This document shows, piece by piece, positions 10,890 through 19,501 of a stretch of DNA of 36,943 nt (positions are counted from its first letter, which is position 1; the number at the start of each line of letters is the position of its first letter). The position numbers were made by a program, and so were the translations under genes. The notes below the pieces were generated by a model, which was given only the letters and a program-made list of their open reading frames with translations, was not told the DNA's origin and searched no databases. This DNA comes from Marinobacter sp. (lineage in GTDB: Bacteria; Pseudomonadota; Gammaproteobacteria; Pseudomonadales; Oleiphilaceae): the NCBI GenBank assembly GCA_022014155.1, contig JAKLLS010000022.1, forward strand, positions 1 to 36,943. Direction: 5' to 3'.

Positions 10890-12335
10890 TCAGCGAATAA
10901 ACAGCTTGTAGACCATCTTGTGGGCAGTGGTGCCGTGAGGTGCGTAGACGTATTTTCCGCTGTTGAATTTTTGTTTGCTGAAGATGGCGCGGTGATGTGA
11001 CAGCGTCAGGAAGCCTTCCTTGCCGTGGTAATGCCCCATGCCGGAATCACCAATGCCGCCGAATGGCAGGTCGTCCTGCGCCACGTGCATAAGGGCGTCA
11101 TTAATACACATACCGCCGGAGTGGGTGTTGTCCACCACCTGTTGCTGCATGGAACGGTCGTAGCCGAAGAAATACAGGGCCAGTGGGCGCGGGCGATCGT
11201 TGATGTAGTGGATCGCCTCGTCCAGGCCGCCGTAGCTGACTACGGGGAGGATGGGGCCGAAAATCTCGTCCTGCATCACCTTCATTGCCGGGGTGGTCTT
11301 CAACACCAGGGTCAGGGGAATCTTGCGGGTGCCGTCCTTGAGGTTTTCCCGTGCCGGGTTGAGCTCGACGATCTCGGCGCCTTTCTCCCGGGCGTCGTCC
11401 AGATAACCCTGCAGCCGCTCGTACTGTCGCTCATTGATAATGGCGGTGTAGTCGTCGTTGTCCCGCAGGCTGGGGTACATTTCAGCAAAGCGGGCGCGGA
11501 ATTCGTCGACAAAGGCCTGGACCCGATCCGCAGGGCAGAGGACGTAATCCGGCGCTACACAGGTCTGGCCGGCATTGAAGGCTTTGCCAAACGCAATGCG
11601 CTGGGCAGCATCCTCCATGGGCACATCGGAGGAGACAATCGCGGGGGACTTGCCACCCAGCTCCAGGGTAACCGGCGTCAGGTTCTCCGACGCTGCCCGC
11701 ATCACCAGTTTGCCCACGGAGGTGGAGCCGGTGAATAGCAGGTGATCAAACGGGCGGCTGGAGAAATCCGCGGCGACATCCGCTTCACCGGTGATCACCG
11801 ACACCAGGTCCTCGGGGAAAGTGGACTCAATAATCTCTTTGAAAAGTGCGGAGGTGTGCGGGGTGAATTCCGACATCTTGATCATGGTACGGTTACCCGC
11901 GGCCAATGAGGCAACCAGTGGCCCCACGGCCAGATACAGCGGGTAGTTCCAGGGCACAATAACGCCGACCACGCCCTTGGGTTGGTAGTGCACCTTATTA
12001 CTGGCGGGTTGGAACAGAACGGAGACATGACGCTTCGACGGCTTCATCCAGCCGCCGAGGTTTTTCAGGGTGTAGTTGATGCCCTGAATGGACGGCATGA
12101 TCTCGGCAATCAGCGATTCGTCCTTAGAGCGGCAACTGAAATCCCGGTCAATGGCATCGGTCAGCTTGTCCTGGTTGCTCAGCAGCGCCCGTTTCAGTCG
12201 CTTCAGATTCTCCTGGCGCTCGGTCAGTGAAGGCATCGAGTTATTGCGAAATGCTTTTTTCTGATCGTCGAATACACGATGCGTGCGCTGGATCTGCTTC
12301 TTGCTTTCGGTAAGCTGGACGACACTGGCTCCCAT
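10890..12335 (-). CDS. aldehyde dehydrogenase, coniferyl aldehyde dehydrogenase-like
   Basis: PKGVVGVIVPWNYPLYL, LLFTGSTSVGKLVMRAA, VTLELGGKSPAIV, KAFNAGQTCVAPDYVL, DEIFGPILPVVSY, NDALMHVAQDDLPFGGIGDSGMGHYHGKEGF: class-3/CALDH type. Start MGASVVQ at 12335 preferred over 12365. Confidence 0.9.
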   Translation of the reverse strand: MGASVVQLTESKKQIQRTHRVFDDQKKAFRNNSMPSLTERQENLKRLKRALLSNQDKLTDAIDRDFSCRSKDESLIAEIMPSIQGINYTLKNLGGWMKPSKRHVSVLFQPASNKVHYQPKGVVGVIVPWNYPLYLAVGPLVASLAAGNRTMIKMSEFTPHTSALFKEIIESTFPEDLVSVITGEADVAADFSSRPFDHLLFTGSTSVGKLVMRAASENLTPVTLELGGKSPAIVSSDVPMEDAAQRIAFGKAFNAGQTCVAPDYVLCPADRVQAFVDEFRARFAEMYPSLRDNDDYTAIINERQYERLQGYLDDAREKGAEIVELNPARENLKDGTRKIPLTLVLKTTPAMKVMQDEIFGPILPVVSYGGLDEAIHYINDRPRPLALYFFGYDRSMQQQVVDNTHSGGMCINDALMHVAQDDLPFGGIGDSGMGHYHGKEGFLTLSHHRAIFSKQKFNSGKYVYAPHGTTAHKMVYKLFIR

Positions 12336-12427
12336 GGTACTCTCCCCTCGGGTCGCCGGATGCATGCCGGGCGCCCTGTTGTTGTTTGTGTGGTGGCGAA
12401 AAAATACTCAATTTGCGCTTGGTGGTA

Positions 12428-12456
12428 TTATTAGAGTATATACTCTAGGTAGTCAA
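12428..12456 (-). promoter_or_regulatory. predicted sigma70 promoter for the ALDH-Tat-GMC operon
   Basis: On the minus strand: TTGACT - 17 nt - TAATAA. Confidence 0.6.
12432..12447. promoter_or_regulatory. candidate TetR operator (perfect palindrome)
   Basis: TAGAGTATATACTCTA, perfect 16-bp palindrome in the divergent intergenic region, within/overlapping the predicted promoter spacer. Confidence 0.65.
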
Positions 12457-12518
12457 GGAAAGCCGAATGGCGGATCAGGCCATCCGCCGGTCACACAACA
12501 ACAAAGCTTGCTGAACCT

Positions 12519-13220
12519 ATGAAAACCAGAGACAAGATCCTGTTATCCAGCCTGGAGTTGTTCAACGAGAGGGGTGAACGAAACGTCACCACCAATCACA
12601 TTGCTGCCCATCTGGCCATTTCTCCGGGTAACCTCTATTACCATTTCCGCAACAAGTCGGACATCATTTACGAAATCTTCCTGGAATACGAAAAGCTGGT
12701 GGATTATTACCTGGATATTCCAGAGGATCGGCCGCTGACCCTGGACGACATGATGTTTTATCTGGAATCCGTATTTGATGGGCTCTGGAGCTACCGGTTT
12801 TTTCATCGTGACCTGGAACACCTATTGGATGGTGATCGGCGATTACGCCAGGACTACCGGGAATTTACCGATCGTTGCCTGGACGCCATCAGTCGGATCT
12901 TCGAGAAGATGGCGGAAGCAGGCATTATCGAGCCCCAATCGGACGAGTTGCGTTCGGCCATGTCGCTGAACGTCTGGCTGGTCATCACCAACTGGATGGC
13001 GTTCCTGAAGACCGCCCACGCCTGCGAAGAATCCGCCAATCTCACGTTGACGGAACTCAAGCAGGGAATCTATCAGGTGTTGACCCTGGAAATTCCCTAT
13101 CTCACAGCGGCCTATCGGGAGAGAGTGCTGGCGCTGAGAGAGAAGTACCGCCCACAACTGCCGGAAGCCCGTGAGGTCGAATTGCCGGTCGGAAAAACCG
13201 TTGGGTGGAATGCGGTTTGA
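12519..13220 (+). CDS. TetR/AcrR family transcriptional regulator, divergent from the ALDH operon
   Basis: MKTRDKILLSSLELFNERGERNVTTNHIAAHLAISPGNLYYHFRNKSDIIYEIF: TetR HTH. Confidence 0.92.
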   Translation: MKTRDKILLSSLELFNERGERNVTTNHIAAHLAISPGNLYYHFRNKSDIIYEIFLEYEKLVDYYLDIPEDRPLTLDDMMFYLESVFDGLWSYRFFHRDLEHLLDGDRRLRQDYREFTDRCLDAISRIFEKMAEAGIIEPQSDELRSAMSLNVWLVITNWMAFLKTAHACEESANLTLTELKQGIYQVLTLEIPYLTAAYRERVLALREKYRPQLPEAREVELPVGKTVGWNAV

Positions 13221-13351
13221 TTAATTATTGATCGATCCCGGAACTTTCGGGATAGCCTCATGTCACAGTTATGACGCTGGGGATCCGGACATCCTTGGCG
13301 TTACCCTGAGTGAGTTCTCAGGTTTTAGCACGTCGCAAACCCTGACGTTTC

Positions 13352-13382
13352 ACCGGCCTGTCTGATGGCAGGCCGGTTTTTT
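13352..13382 (+). terminator. Rho-independent terminator
   Basis: ACCGGCCTG-TCTGATGG-CAGGCCGGT followed by TTTTT. Confidence 0.9.
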
Positions 13383-13423
13383 ATTCCTGCCTCCCGTTTC
13401 TCTCTGGTTTCTCCAACACATCC

Positions 13424-13452
13424 TTGTCAGCGCTTTTCAAATCCAATAGACT
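13424..13452 (+). promoter_or_regulatory. predicted sigma70 promoter of the gluconate TRAP operon
   Basis: TTGTCA - 17 nt - TAGACT, directly upstream of the palindromic operator. Confidence 0.45.
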
Positions 13453-13457
13453 CGCCA

Positions 13458-13473
13458 ATGTTACCGGTAACAT
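13458..13473. promoter_or_regulatory. GntR (LacI-family) operator
   Basis: ATGTTACCGGTAACAT: perfect palindrome matching the E. coli GntR operator pattern ATGTTA-N4-TAACAT; gntR lies at the end of the same cluster. Confidence 0.8.
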
Positions 13474-13506
13474 ATGCCGGCACAAAAACAATCAGGAGAT
13501 TCCAAT

Positions 13507-14517
13507 ATGTTTCCGACAAGACACGCAGTTGGCCTATTTCTGGCCACGCTTGCGTTTAATGCCTTCGCCGCCGATTTCACCTTCAAGTTCCAGTCTTCAG
13601 ACCCTGCTGGTGTCAAAAACTTCGAAATTCAACAGGCATGGGCCGACCGTGTGGAATCCATGACCGGTGGCCGTGTTGAAATCGATTTGCTGCCGGTTGG
13701 CAGTGTCGTCAGCCACACCGAAACCCTTGGAGCCATGAAAATGGGGGTGTTGGACGGCCACATCTCGGTCACTGGTTATTTTTCCGGTAAGGACCCGGCG
13801 TTCGGACTGATTGGCAATACCGTGGGTGCCTGGTCCAGTCCTGATCAGCTCATCGATTACATCAACTACGGCGGCGGTTACGAGTTGATGAATGAGCTGT
13901 ATGAACCGTACGGCGTCAAGTTTGTTGGTGGTGGCGGTACCGGCCTTGAGTCGTTCGTGTCGAAAAAGCCGCTTGACGGCGTGGAGGATCTCAAGGGGCT
14001 GAAAATGCGTGCGCCCGAAGGGCTGGTGCAGTCGGTCTTTGCCGCAGCCGGTGCGTCGCCGGTCAACCTTCCCGGTTCCGAGGTTTATACCGCATTGAGC
14101 AAGGGCGTGATTGATGCGGCCGACTACACGGTGTTCTCAACCAACCATGAGGCCGGCCTGAACGACATTGCCTCACATCCCGTCAATCCGGGGTTTCACT
14201 CGCTGCCCCTGCTGGAAATCGCCATGGGTCTCAAGGCGTGGGAAAAGCTGCCGGAAGACATTCAGGTCATCATGACGGTGTCCGCCAGGGACTTTGCGCA
14301 GGACATCAGCACGCAACTGGCGATGGCTGATCGGGAGGCCGTCAATGAGGCCCGTGCCAATCCGGAGATTACCATCCACGACTGGTCCGCCGAGGAGCGC
14401 CGCAAATTCCGCGCGATTGCCCGCGATCAATGGAAGGTCTACGCAGAGCAGTCCCCCAACGCCGGCAAAGTGTACCAGTCGGTCACCGCATACCTGGAGT
14501 CCCAGGGCCTTCTCTGA
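13507..14517 (+). CDS. dctP: TRAP transporter substrate-binding protein (DctP family), predicted gluconate
   Basis: Signal peptide MFPTRHAVGLFLATLAFNAFAA; FKFQSSDPAGVKNFEIQQAWADRVESMTGGRVEIDLLPVGSVVSHTETLGAMKMGVLDG: DctP family. ATG at 13507 with RBS CAGGAG. Confidence 0.9.
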   Translation: MFPTRHAVGLFLATLAFNAFAADFTFKFQSSDPAGVKNFEIQQAWADRVESMTGGRVEIDLLPVGSVVSHTETLGAMKMGVLDGHISVTGYFSGKDPAFGLIGNTVGAWSSPDQLIDYINYGGGYELMNELYEPYGVKFVGGGGTGLESFVSKKPLDGVEDLKGLKMRAPEGLVQSVFAAAGASPVNLPGSEVYTALSKGVIDAADYTVFSTNHEAGLNDIASHPVNPGFHSLPLLEIAMGLKAWEKLPEDIQVIMTVSARDFAQDISTQLAMADREAVNEARANPEITIHDWSAEERRKFRAIARDQWKVYAEQSPNAGKVYQSVTAYLESQGLL

Positions 14518-14541
14518 GTAGCAGGTTCCCTCGATATCAGA

Positions 14542-14568
14542 CTCCGGGCGCCCTGGCGGGACCCGGAG
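14542..14568 (+). other. intercistronic GC-rich hairpin between dctP and dctQ
   Basis: CTCCGGG-CGCCCTGGCGGGA-CCCGGAG, with a small inner CGC/GCG stem. Confidence 0.7.
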
Positions 14569-14581
14569 CGAGGAGTTCATT

Positions 14582-15112
14582 ATGTCCGTTGAAAATAACG
14601 AAGATGTGGGATTCACCTGGCTGGACAGGGCCATCGTTTGGCTGGGTCAGAAACTGAGCCTGGTGTTTGCGGTGATTGTTCTGGTGTCTTTTTACGAGAT
14701 CATTCGCCGCTATGCATTTGATGCGCCGACACTCTGGGTACACGAAACCGTGACCTTCGCAGGCGCCACACTGTTTGTCCTTGGTGGGCTGTATGCCCTG
14801 GCCACCGATCGCCATGTCCGCATCGTACTGGTCTATGACGCGGTCTCGCCCCGCGCCCAGCGCTGGTTGCGGGTGGTCCATCACCTGCTGGGGCTTGCCT
14901 TTTGCGGCATGCTGCTGTTTGCGAGCTGGTCAATGGCGACAGAAGCGGTGCTGGCACCTTGGGGAGACTGGCGCCTTGAGACATCCGGCTCGGCCTGGAA
15001 TCCGCCGTTCCCCGCGTTCCTGAAAGTGATCATTCTGGTGGCTGTTGCCGTCATGACCCTTCAGTTTCTGTTGCACCTGGTGCGCGATCTCCGTGGCAAG
15101 GGAGGTCTCTGA
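14582..15112 (+). CDS. dctQ: TRAP transporter small permease (DctQ)
   Basis: Four hydrophobic helices; SFYEIIRRYAFDAPTLWVHETVTFAGATLFVLGGLYALATDRHVRIVLVYD: DctQ-like. Confidence 0.9.
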   Translation: MSVENNEDVGFTWLDRAIVWLGQKLSLVFAVIVLVSFYEIIRRYAFDAPTLWVHETVTFAGATLFVLGGLYALATDRHVRIVLVYDAVSPRAQRWLRVVHHLLGLAFCGMLLFASWSMATEAVLAPWGDWRLETSGSAWNPPFPAFLKVIILVAVAVMTLQFLLHLVRDLRGKGGL

Positions 15113-16428
15113 TGTTTGAACTGGCTTCCCTCGGCATCGGTTATGGCAGTCTGGTCATGCTGGTCATGCTGATAGTGCTGCTGCTCACCGGCATGCAGCT
15201 GGCCTTCGCCACGGGTCTGGTTGCCCTGGTCTTCGCCTTGGGCTGGTTCGGCCCGGATGCGTTGCCTATCGTCAGCAGTCGTCTTTACAGCTTCATTGGT
15301 AACTATGTGTTCCTGGCGGTGCCGATGTTCGTGTTGATGGCCTCGCTGCTGGACCATTCCGGCATCGCCCGTGATCTGTTCGACGCCATGGCTCGCCTGG
15401 GGCGCAAGCTTCGTGGCGGCGTGGCCATACAGACGTTGGTGGTGGCGGTGATTCTGGCCTCCATGTCTGGTGTTATAGGTGGCGAGACGGTGCTTCTGGG
15501 TATCCTGGCGCTGCCGCAAATGCTGCGCCTGGGCTATGACCGCAAACTGGCCATTGGCACCACCTGTGCCGGTGGGGCGCTCGGCACCATGTTGCCGCCC
15601 AGTATCGTGCTGATCATATACGGGCTGACGGCCAATGTGTCCATTGGCGACCTGTTCAAGGGGGCTTTCGCGCCCGCACTGTTGTTGGCACTGCTTTATA
15701 TGGGTTATGTCCTGATCCGTGTCTGGCTGAAGCCGGAGATGGCACCACTGCCTTCGGATCAGGATGCGCCCGAGACCCCGGCACCGAATTTTTTCAAGGC
15801 GTTGTTGTTTCCGCTGCTTTCGGTCGTGGTGGTGCTGGGTAGTATTTATGGCGGCGTGGCCTCGGTCACCGAGGCGTCGGCCCTAGGTGTTATGGGGATC
15901 GCCATCAGTACCTGGATTCGTGGGGAGTTGTCGCTGGCCATGGTGCGCAAGGCTACCATCAGCACGCTGCGGGTATGTGGCATGATTATCTGGATCGGGA
16001 TTGGTGCAACTGCGTTGGTCGGTGTCTACAACCTCATGGGCGGTATCGATTTCGTCCGCGACATGGTCTTTGCCGTCAGTGGTGGCCATGGCCTGGGCAC
16101 CATCCTGTTCATGATGTTGATTCTGCTCATCCTTGGCATGTTCCTGGACTGGGTGGGTGTCGCGCTGCTGACCATGCCGATCTTCGTGCCCATCGTGACA
16201 GAGCTGGGGTACAGCCCGATCTGGTTCGGGGTGGTGTTCTGTATGAACATGCAAGTGTCCTTCCTGTCGCCTCCATTTGGGCCGGCGGCGTTCTATCTCA
16301 AGACGGTGACGCCGAAGGACATTTCCCTGGGTGAGATCTTCCGCGCCCTGCTGCCATTCATCGCACTCCAGGTAGTGGCTCTGGGGCTGCTGATTGCGTT
16401 CCCTCAACTGGCGTTATGGTGGCAGTGA
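15112..16428 (+). CDS. dctM: TRAP transporter large permease (DctM)
   Basis: VFLAVPMFVLMASLLDHSGIARDLFDAM, GGALGTMLPPSIVLIIYGLTANVSIGDLFKGAFAPALLLALLY, FLDWVGVALLTMPIFVPIV: DctM. Confidence 0.95.
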   Translation: MFELASLGIGYGSLVMLVMLIVLLLTGMQLAFATGLVALVFALGWFGPDALPIVSSRLYSFIGNYVFLAVPMFVLMASLLDHSGIARDLFDAMARLGRKLRGGVAIQTLVVAVILASMSGVIGGETVLLGILALPQMLRLGYDRKLAIGTTCAGGALGTMLPPSIVLIIYGLTANVSIGDLFKGAFAPALLLALLYMGYVLIRVWLKPEMAPLPSDQDAPETPAPNFFKALLFPLLSVVVVLGSIYGGVASVTEASALGVMGIAISTWIRGELSLAMVRKATISTLRVCGMIIWIGIGATALVGVYNLMGGIDFVRDMVFAVSGGHGLGTILFMMLILLILGMFLDWVGVALLTMPIFVPIVTELGYSPIWFGVVFCMNMQVSFLSPPFGPAAFYLKTVTPKDISLGEIFRALLPFIALQVVALGLLIAFPQLALWWQ

Positions 16429-16429
16429 T

Positions 16430-16948
16430 ATGACGGCGTTAAAAGTGATCGTAATGGGGGTGTCCGGATGCGGTAAGAGTCTCACCGGCACCATGCTTGC
16501 CAGCGAATTGGGGGTCCGGTTTTGCGATGCGGACGATTATCACAGTCCTGCCAATGTAGAAAAAATGGCGGCGGGCATTCCGCTGACTGACGAGGACCGG
16601 CGGGGCTGGCTGGATGATCTCGCGGAGCTGATCCGGCGGGAGGAGGGTGGCTTGGTGCTGGCCTGCTCGGCGCTGAAGCGTTGCTACCGGGCGCGCCTTC
16701 TGGACTGCAATCCAGAGGCACGTTTCGTCTACCTCAAGGGGGATTTTGACACCATTTGGGCCCGGCATTCCAGGCGAACGGACCATTACTTTAATGGTCA
16801 TGCCATGCTGGAGAGCCAGTTTCAATTGCTGGAGGAGCCGGCCCCTGACGAAAACGCCATTGTCGTGGATGTGTCGGGGACGCCTGAGCAGATCATCAGG
16901 CAGTGCCTTGCCGGGCTTGGCCTGAGGAAAGGAAATGTCCGGAACTGA
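16430..16948 (+). CDS. gntK: gluconokinase
   Basis: VIVMGVSGCGKSLTGTMLASELGVRFCDADDYHSPANVEKMAAGIPLTDEDRRGWL...CSALKRCYRARLL: GntK. ATG at 16430 preferred over the track start at 16394. Confidence 0.95.
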   Translation: MTALKVIVMGVSGCGKSLTGTMLASELGVRFCDADDYHSPANVEKMAAGIPLTDEDRRGWLDDLAELIRREEGGLVLACSALKRCYRARLLDCNPEARFVYLKGDFDTIWARHSRRTDHYFNGHAMLESQFQLLEEPAPDENAIVVDVSGTPEQIIRQCLAGLGLRKGNVRN

Positions 16949-17004
16949 TTTGGTGGCCTGCTCGCGGGTATGATAGACAACTTTAATCATGACTGGAGTC
17001 GTAG

Positions 17005-18003
17005 ATGGTAAAGAACAGGCGTCCTACTTTGCAGGATATTGCCGATCGGGTCGGAGCGACCAAGATGACCGTCAGCCGGTGTCTGCGGGGCGCGGATAAC
17101 GTTTCTGAGCCCATGCGGGAGCGAATCTTTGCCGAGGCTGAAGCACTGGGCTATATCCCCAACCGTGCTCCGGATCTGCTTTCCAAGTCCACCAGCCATG
17201 CGATCGGTGTCTTGTTGCCGTCACTGACCAACCAGGTCTTTGCGGATGTCATCAAGGGGGTGGAGTCGGTCACCGAGCCGGCGGGGTACCACCTGATGCT
17301 GGCGCACTACGGATACAGTCCCGAAATTGAGGAGCGCAGTCTGTCCTCGCTGCTGTCCTATAATGTCGATGGCGTCATCCTGTCTGAGAGTCAACATACC
17401 GATCGTACTCTGAGAATGCTGCAAACTGCCGGGGTGCCGACGGTGGAAATCATGGACACGCACACGGCACCGTTTGAGCAGGCTGTGGGATTCGACAACG
17501 TCAGTGCCGCCTACGATATGGTGCGTGAAATGATCCGGCTTGGTCGCCGGAGGGTGGTCTATCTTGCGGTCCGGCTGGATGCCCGCACGCTCCAGCGTCA
17601 GGAGGGCTATAACCGGGCCATGGAGGAGGAGGACCTGACTCCGGTAACGCTCCGCAGTGAGCAACGTTCGTCCTTCAGTGTGGGTGCCACCCTGATGGCG
17701 CGGATACTGGAGGAGAATCCGGACACCGATGGCATTTTCTGCACGAATGATGACGTTGCCATCGGGGCGTTTTTCGAGTGCCAGCGCCGGGGCATCCCCG
17801 TGCCGCAGCGAATTGCCATCGCCGGCTTTCACGGCCACGATGTGGGGCGCGTTATGGTTCCGCCACTGGCAAGTGTGATCACGCCACGGGAGCAGGTGGG
17901 GCAGCGAGCCGCTGAAGAGCTGATTGCGCGCCTGGGTGGCGCGGCTATCAGCGATCAGCGAATTGACCTGGGATACCGGATTGAGCGGGGCGGAACTCTC
18001 TGA
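17005..18003 (+). CDS. gntR: LacI-family gluconate regulator GntR
   Basis: RPTLQDIADRVGATKMTVSRCLRGADNVSEPMRERI...LGYIPNRAPDLLSKSTSHAIGVLLPSLTNQVFADVIKGVESV...GFHGHDVGRVMVPPLASVITPRE: very close to E. coli GntR. Confidence 0.95.
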   Translation: MVKNRRPTLQDIADRVGATKMTVSRCLRGADNVSEPMRERIFAEAEALGYIPNRAPDLLSKSTSHAIGVLLPSLTNQVFADVIKGVESVTEPAGYHLMLAHYGYSPEIEERSLSSLLSYNVDGVILSESQHTDRTLRMLQTAGVPTVEIMDTHTAPFEQAVGFDNVSAAYDMVREMIRLGRRRVVYLAVRLDARTLQRQEGYNRAMEEEDLTPVTLRSEQRSSFSVGATLMARILEENPDTDGIFCTNDDVAIGAFFECQRRGIPVPQRIAIAGFHGHDVGRVMVPPLASVITPREQVGQRAAEELIARLGGAAISDQRIDLGYRIERGGTL

Positions 18004-18004
18004 C

Positions 18005-18658
18005 CTAGCCCATCATTTCGTCTGTGGCGTCGTCACTGCCAGCTTCCAGCCATGCTGTCAGCGCGTCACGACATTCATCAACTCCCCGCTTTGACGTTGC
18101 CGAGAACATGATCAGGTGCTCGACGCACTGGAACTCTTTCAGCTTTCCGGCGATCCCCAGCATGGCCGTCTTGGCCTGCCCGAATTTCAGTTTGTCGGCC
18201 TTGGTGGCCAGAATCATCAGCGGCAGGTTGTTATGTTCACACCATTCCACCATCATCTGGTCGAAATCGGTCAGCGGGTGACGGATGTCCATGACCAGCA
18301 CCAGGCCTCGCAAGCAGCGGCGGTCGTTGAGGTAGTGCCCCAGATGTTTTTGCCAGTCATCCTTCATGTCCCGGGAGACTTTGGCATAGCCATAGCCGGG
18401 CAGGTCCACCAGGCGGCAGTTTTCGCGATTAAGCGTGAAAAAGTTGATCAGGCGGGTGCGGCCGGGCGTCTTACTGGTGCGCGCCAGTTTGCCGTGGGCG
18501 GTAATGGAATTGATCGCGCTGGATTTGCCGGCGTTGGAGCGTCCCGCAAACGCGACTTCCGCACCGGAGTCCAGCGGACACTCTTCCAGCCGCGAGGCGC
18601 TGATCAGGAATCGGGCGCTGTTGAATGAGATCGATTTTTGAGTCAGATCAGATGACAC
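18005..18658 (-). CDS. engB: ribosome biogenesis GTP-binding protein YihA/YsxC/EngB
   Basis: VAFAGRSNAGKSSAINSI, KTPGRTRLINFF, LVDLPGYGYAKV, ATKADKL. Confidence 0.95.
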   Translation of the reverse strand: MSSDLTQKSISFNSARFLISASRLEECPLDSGAEVAFAGRSNAGKSSAINSITAHGKLARTSKTPGRTRLINFFTLNRENCRLVDLPGYGYAKVSRDMKDDWQKHLGHYLNDRRCLRGLVLVMDIRHPLTDFDQMMVEWCEHNNLPLMILATKADKLKFGQAKTAMLGIAGKLKEFQCVEHLIMFSATSKRGVDECRDALTAWLEAGSDDATDEMMG

Positions 18659-18680
18659 GGTGGTTGGGATTCCTATTGGA

Positions 18681-18708
18681 TTTCAGTTATCAGGGATTAA
18701 TGTATAAT
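18681..18708 (+). promoter_or_regulatory. predicted sigma70 promoter of cytochrome c4
   Basis: TATAAT at 18703-18708 with a weak -35 (TTTCAG) 16 nt upstream. Confidence 0.45.
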
Positions 18709-18832
18709 GCTACACCAATTCCGGGCAGCACGCTGAGCGTTGCTGCTGACCAGCCCCGGTTTGTGCCTTTCGGGCCAGTGCCTGCCGGCTGCATAACGAA
18801 GAATACTTTTGGATGAGAGAAGCGGAGCGAGC

Positions 18833-19441
18833 ATGAAAAAACTGATCGCAGGAGTTGTTCTCGGTGTTGGCCTCACAGCGATGGCACACGGGGCTGGAGA
18901 TCCTGAAGCAGGCAAGGAAAACGCAGCGGTTTGTGCCGGTTGTCACGGTGCAGGTGGTGCCAAGCCAGTAATGGCGGCATACCCCAAGCTGTCCGGGCTG
19001 GGCGAGAAATATCTGTACCAGCAGCTGTCAGCCATCAAAAATGGTGACCGTCAGATCGCAGAGATGACCGGGCTACTGGACAACATGTCTGACGAGGATC
19101 TGCAGGATCTGGCTGCCTACTTCAACGATCAGGATATGGTGGTTAATCAGGCCGATCCGGAGCTTATTGAACAGGGGCAGGCGTTGTATCGTGGTGGTAA
19201 CCTGGCGTCTGGTGTGCCGGCTTGTTCCGGTTGCCACAACCCTCAAGGTAAGGGCAACGAGCCAGCGGGCTTCCCGCGTCTCGGTGGCCAGCAAGCCGCC
19301 TACATTGAGAAGCAACTGAAAGCCTACCGGGATGGTGAGCGGAATGGCTCCGCAAACGCCTCCATCATGATGGACGTTGCTGCCAAGCTGACCGACTCGG
19401 AAATCGAGGCAGTGGCCAATTATGTTTCCGGCCTGAACTGA
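18833..19441 (+). CDS. diheme cytochrome c4
   Basis: Signal peptide MKKLIAGVVLGVGLTAMAHGA; two CxxCH motifs (CAGCH, CSGCH) in tandem domains; c4-like PKLSGLGEKYLYQQLSAIKNGDR and PRLGGQQAAYIEKQLKAYRDGER. Confidence 0.93.
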   Translation: MKKLIAGVVLGVGLTAMAHGAGDPEAGKENAAVCAGCHGAGGAKPVMAAYPKLSGLGEKYLYQQLSAIKNGDRQIAEMTGLLDNMSDEDLQDLAAYFNDQDMVVNQADPELIEQGQALYRGGNLASGVPACSGCHNPQGKGNEPAGFPRLGGQQAAYIEKQLKAYRDGERNGSANASIMMDVAAKLTDSEIEAVANYVSGLN

Positions 19442-19457
19442 TCCGTCTTCCGGGCAC

Positions 19458-19495
19458 AAAAAACCGGTTTCCATGTTCTGGAAGCCGGTTTTTTT
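19458..19495 (+). terminator. Rho-independent terminator (possibly bidirectional)
   Basis: AAAAAACCGGTTTCCA-TGTTC-TGGAAGCCGGTTTTTTT. Confidence 0.92.
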
Positions 19496-19501
19496 ATTTC
19501 C

